Source: an uncultured Clostridia bacterium
GTDB taxonomy: Bacteria > Bacillota > Clostridia > Oscillospirales > Oscillospiraceae
Direction: 5' to 3'
Length of the DNA: 7,048 nucleotides
NCBI GenBank assembly: GCA_937907715.1
Contig: CALERM010000195.1
Location: forward strand, 1-7,048
Under the pieces are notes generated by a model that was not told the DNA's origin, made no database searches, and saw nothing but the letters and a program-made list of their open reading frames with translations. Below, piece after piece: positions 4,747 through 7,048 of this stretch. Made by a program: the position numbers and the translations under genes. The stretch's first letter is position 1, and each line of letters begins with the position of its first letter.

Positions 4747-6798
4747 TCAGCTGCCTCGCTTCCCGGGCGCTTTGCGCGCACGTCCGGCGGGCGTTTTTTG
4801 AGGCTTTGCGGCAGGCGCGGACTGCTTTGGCGCGCGGTTCTGCCTGACAGGCTTGGGCGCCGGGGCGGTTTTCTGCGCGGCAGCCTGGGACTTTTGCGGT
4901 TTTGCGCCGGAAGCCGGCTTTTTGGCGGGCGTTTTGCCGCTTTTTTTCTGCGGCGGCTTTTTCTCCTGCTGCTGCGCGGGCTTCTTCTGGGCTACAGTCT
5001 CGCTCTTGCGCGGGCGGATGAGGCACTGCGGACCAAAGCCGATCAGATCCTCCCTGTGCGCCAGCTCCAGCGCTTCGTGGACCAGCTTGTAGTTTTTGGG
5101 GTCCTTGTACTGCATGAGCGCGCGCTGCATCGCCTTTTCGTGCGGGTCCTTGGGCACATAGACCGGCTGCATCGTCCGGGGGTCAAGCCCCGTATAATAC
5201 ATGACGGTCGAGAGCGTCGAGGGCGTGGGATAAAAATCCTGCACCTGCTCGGGCTGGTGGGAGATATCGCGCAGATATTCCGCCAACGCGACGGCGTCTT
5301 TCATCGTGCAGCCGGGGTGCGAGGACATGAGATAAGGAACCAGGAACTGATTCATGCGCTCGAGCTTATTGAGCTGCGCGTATTTTTCGGCAAAGCGCAG
5401 ATAGACGCTGTGCTTCGGCTTGCCCATCTTTTCCAGCACAGCATCCGACACATGCTCGGGCGCGACCTTCAGCTGCCCGGAGATGTGATAGCGCACCAGC
5501 TCCTTGAAAAAGACATCGGACGGGTCTGCCAGCACGTAGTCAAAGCGAATGCCGCTGCGGATGAAGACCTTCTTGACGCCCGGAATCGCGCGCAGCTTCC
5601 TGAGAAGGGCGAGATAGTCCGAGTGGTCGGCAATCAGATTTTTGCAGGGCGTGGGGAACAGACACTGCCGGTTCTGGCATGCGCCGCGGCTGAGCTGCTT
5701 TTTGCACGCCGGCTGGCGGAAATCTGCCGTGGGACCGCCGACGTCGTGAATATAGCCCTTGAAGTTGGGGTCGCGCGTCATAAGACACGCCTCTTTCAAT
5801 AAAGACGCATGCGAGCGGGACTGGATAATCCTGCCCTGATGGAACGTCAGCGCACAGAAATTGCAGGCTCCAAAGCAGCCGCGGCAGGAGGTCAGGCTGA
5901 ACTGAATCTCTGCAATCGCAGGCACACCGCCGAGCGCTTCGTAGCTCGGGTGATACGTGCGGCAGTAGGGAAGATCGTAGACCTTGTCCATCTCCTGCTG
6001 GGAAAGCGGCTTCTGCGGCGGATTCTGGACGACAAATTCGTGGTCGGAGTACGGCTCCAGCAGCCGCTTTGCCGAAAACGGGTCGGTATTCTGATATTGC
6101 AGATAGAAGCTCTCGGCATATTTTTTCTTGCTTCTGACAAGCTCCGGGTAGGATGGGAGCCGCAGATACGACAGGCTTTCGTCCGGCGCTTTGACCTTGA
6201 ATACCGTGCCGTCAATGTAGGTGATGTCGTGGACGTCGAGCCCGTCGTTGAGCGCGTCGGCGATTTCCACAATCGCGCGCTCGCCCATGCCGTAGATGAG
6301 AAGGTCTGCCTGAGAGTCCAGAAGAACCGAGCGTTTGAGCTTGTCGGACCAGTAGTCGTAGTGCGCAAGCCGTCTGAGGCTCGCCTCAATGCCGCCGATG
6401 ATGATGGGCGCTTTTTTGTAGCGCTGGCGGATCAGGTTGCAGTAGACCGTCACGGCGTAGTCCGGGCGCTTGCCCATGATGCCGCCGGGCGTGTAGGCGT
6501 CGGTCTTGCGGTGGTGGCGGGAGACGGAGTAGTGGTTGACCATCGAGTCCATATTGCCGCCGCAGACCAGAAAGCCGAGCCGGGGCTGCCCCAGAATGGA
6601 GACAGAGTCTGGATTTTTCCAGTCCGGCTGGGAGATGATACCGACCTTGTAGCCGTGCGATTCCAGAACGCGCGAGATGATCGCGTGCCCGAACGACGGG
6701 TGGTCGACATAGGCGTCGCCGATGACATAGACGAAGTCGCACTGCGTCCAGCCGCGGCGGTTCATATCTTCTTTGCTGATGGGCAAAAATTCTGCCAT
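4747..6798 (-). CDS. ygiQ: YgiQ family radical SAM protein, 683 aa
   Basis: This is a large cytoplasmic radical SAM protein of the conserved YgiQ family, whose reaction is not established. The N-terminal YgiQ domain covers about 1-290 (FLPISKEDMNRRGWTQCDFV, IGDAYVDHPSFGHA, VCGGNMDSMVNHYS, IIIGGIEASLRRLAHYDYW). The radical SAM CxxxCxxC is C308, C312, C315 (CFGACNFC, followed by ALTFHQGRIIQSRS), with an extra C305. A second Cys cluster (C365, C374, C379, C385) may bind another metal site. A DUF3362-like C-terminal part runs to about 597 (QDFYPTPSTLSTVMYYTG). Beyond it is an 86-residue tail (598-683) almost entirely Lys/Ala/Pro/Gln, very basic, with AKPQK twice (632-636, 664-668). I placed the start at the ATG at 6796-6798 because MAEFLPISKED is the family's usual N-terminus and AAGGAAG (6805-6811) lies 6 nt upstream. 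The frame is open for 79 codons further up, but that part is palindrome-rich and looks noncoding. It leads a same-strand run with ssb and the lipoprotein. Confidence 0.93.
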   Translation of the reverse strand: MAEFLPISKEDMNRRGWTQCDFVYVIGDAYVDHPSFGHAIISRVLESHGYKVGIISQPDWKNPDSVSILGQPRLGFLVCGGNMDSMVNHYSVSRHHRKTDAYTPGGIMGKRPDYAVTVYCNLIRQRYKKAPIIIGGIEASLRRLAHYDYWSDKLKRSVLLDSQADLLIYGMGERAIVEIADALNDGLDVHDITYIDGTVFKVKAPDESLSYLRLPSYPELVRSKKKYAESFYLQYQNTDPFSAKRLLEPYSDHEFVVQNPPQKPLSQQEMDKVYDLPYCRTYHPSYEALGGVPAIAEIQFSLTSCRGCFGACNFCALTFHQGRIIQSRSHASLLKEACLMTRDPNFKGYIHDVGGPTADFRQPACKKQLSRGACQNRQCLFPTPCKNLIADHSDYLALLRKLRAIPGVKKVFIRSGIRFDYVLADPSDVFFKELVRYHISGQLKVAPEHVSDAVLEKMGKPKHSVYLRFAEKYAQLNKLERMNQFLVPYLMSSHPGCTMKDAVALAEYLRDISHQPEQVQDFYPTPSTLSTVMYYTGLDPRTMQPVYVPKDPHEKAMQRALMQYKDPKNYKLVHEALELAHREDLIGFGPQCLIRPRKSETVAQKKPAQQQEKKPPQKKSGKTPAKKPASGAKPQKSQAAAQKTAPAPKPVRQNRAPKQSAPAAKPQKTPAGRARKAPGKRGS

Positions 6799-6804
6799 AT
6801 GGTA

Positions 6805-6811
6805 CTTCCTT
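6805..6811 (-). promoter_or_regulatory. Ribosome binding site that fixes the ygiQ start
   Basis: AAGGAAG on the minus strand lies 6 nt before the ATG at 6798. It argues against the upstream in-frame start that would lengthen the protein by 79 codons. It sits 2 bases from the GC-rich hairpin at 6814-6831, so the hairpin could influence access to it. Confidence 0.75.
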
Positions 6812-6813
6812 TT

Positions 6814-6841
6814 GCGGGGAGAACACCCCGCGGTGTTTTTT
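6814..6841. promoter_or_regulatory. Overlapping GC-rich hairpins next to the ygiQ ribosome binding site
   Basis: Two mutually exclusive stems share the bases CCCCGC. One pairs 6814-6819 (gcgggg) with 6826-6831 across a 6-base loop; the other pairs 6822-6827 (aacacc) with 6832-6837 (ggtgtt) across a 4-base loop. On the plus strand the second stem is followed by T6 (6836-6841), a terminator shape with no plus-strand gene behind it. On the minus strand the hairpin sits just before AAGGAAG of ygiQ. Whether it terminates transcription or controls translation cannot be told from sequence alone. Confidence 0.45.
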
Positions 6842-6851
6842 GTTATGCTGT

Positions 6852-7041
6852 CTGCCGGCAGCGAGGGGCTTTTTGGCTGGACCCGTGGTCCAGGGACCAG
6901 AGTTTGACTGGCAGAAACCTGCCAGCCGGGTAATTCGACCCCAGCTCTGCATCCCATATCCGTAAGGCGGCAAAGCCGCCAACGGCTATCGGAATTCTTC
7001 TTAGCTGCGCAAAGAAGAACGGCGTCGACCGTCAAGAAGAA
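6852..7041. repeat. Dense cluster of inverted repeats upstream of ygiQ
   Basis: About 190 bp holds several hairpin-forming repeats. They are: CTGCCGGCAG (6852-6861); ggctgg 6875-6880 with ccagcc 6922-6927; ctggacc 6877-6883 with ggtccag 6887-6893; ctggcag 6908-6914 with ctgccag 6919-6925 (4-base loop); ggcggc 6966-6971 with gccgcc 6975-6980 (loop AAA), flanked by ccg/cgg at 6960-6962 and 6983-6985; and ttcttctt 6995-7002 with aagaagaa 7012-7019. No ORF here has a usable start signal or known domain. It could be a structured leader RNA of ygiQ, a small RNA gene or a copy of a dispersed intergenic palindromic repeat; the last seems most likely, by inference. Confidence 0.5.
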
Positions 7042-7048
7042 GTTGCCC

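Noticed and set aside
4369..5802. Long plus-strand open frame (477 codons) opposite ygiQ and ssb
   Set aside because: It spans two genuine minus-strand genes and the gap between them, has arginine-rich composition and no recognisable domain.
6901..6920. Similarity of agagtttgactggcag to the start of 16S rRNA
   Set aside because: The match to the 16S 5' end covers only about 9 bases before diverging and nothing downstream resembles 16S, so it is chance.
6799..7035. In-frame 79-codon N-terminal extension of ygiQ
   Set aside because: The family's N-terminus (MAEFLPISKED) and a good RBS sit at 6798; the extension is made of palindromes and matches no domain.

Overview
The window looks like chromosome from a moderately GC-rich gut-type Clostridia, most likely the Oscillospiraceae/Ruminococcaceae group. 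This is inferred from protein flavour (a DUF4349 lipoprotein, a C_GCAxxG_C_C protein, a YgiQ-type radical SAM protein, an SSB-like protein with two OB folds), strong AAGGAG/AGGAGG ribosome binding sites and short U-tailed terminators. No rRNA, tRNA, CRISPR array, intact transposase or integrase is visible.

Left edge (1-589): a piece of a type I restriction enzyme HsdR motor domain, cut on both sides of one conserved block, ends at a strong two-way terminator (366-406). Next comes about 180 bases of lower-GC DNA whose only coding candidate is a 24-codon ORF with a good Shine-Dalgarno. This stretch reads as a scar of accessory DNA beside the chromosomal backbone.

Centre-left (590-2880): a short radical SAM/partial-SPASM protein (minus strand) and a C_GCAxxG_C_C cysteine protein (plus strand) diverge from a 112-bp intergenic region. 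That region holds two overlapping sigma-A-like promoters and a perfect inverted repeat in the spacer of the plus promoter. The cysteine protein is followed 35 bp later by an unrecognised three-helix membrane protein, so the two are probably one operon. It ends at a two-way terminator (2844-2876) shared with the convergent genes on the right.

Right (2882-7048, all minus strand): ygiQ-family radical SAM protein, then the tandem-OB SSB-like protein, then the DUF4349 lipoprotein. The gaps are 72 and 89 bp with no internal terminator on that strand, so cotranscription is plausible but unproven. No known pathway joins the three. Upstream of ygiQ, the last ~235 bp contain no gene but are packed with inverted repeats.

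I do not see a complete new defence, CRISPR-like or biosynthetic system. The points most worth a second look are the hairpin-rich ygiQ upstream region, the overlapping divergent promoters with an operator-like repeat, the unknown membrane partner of the cysteine protein, and the hsdR scar.
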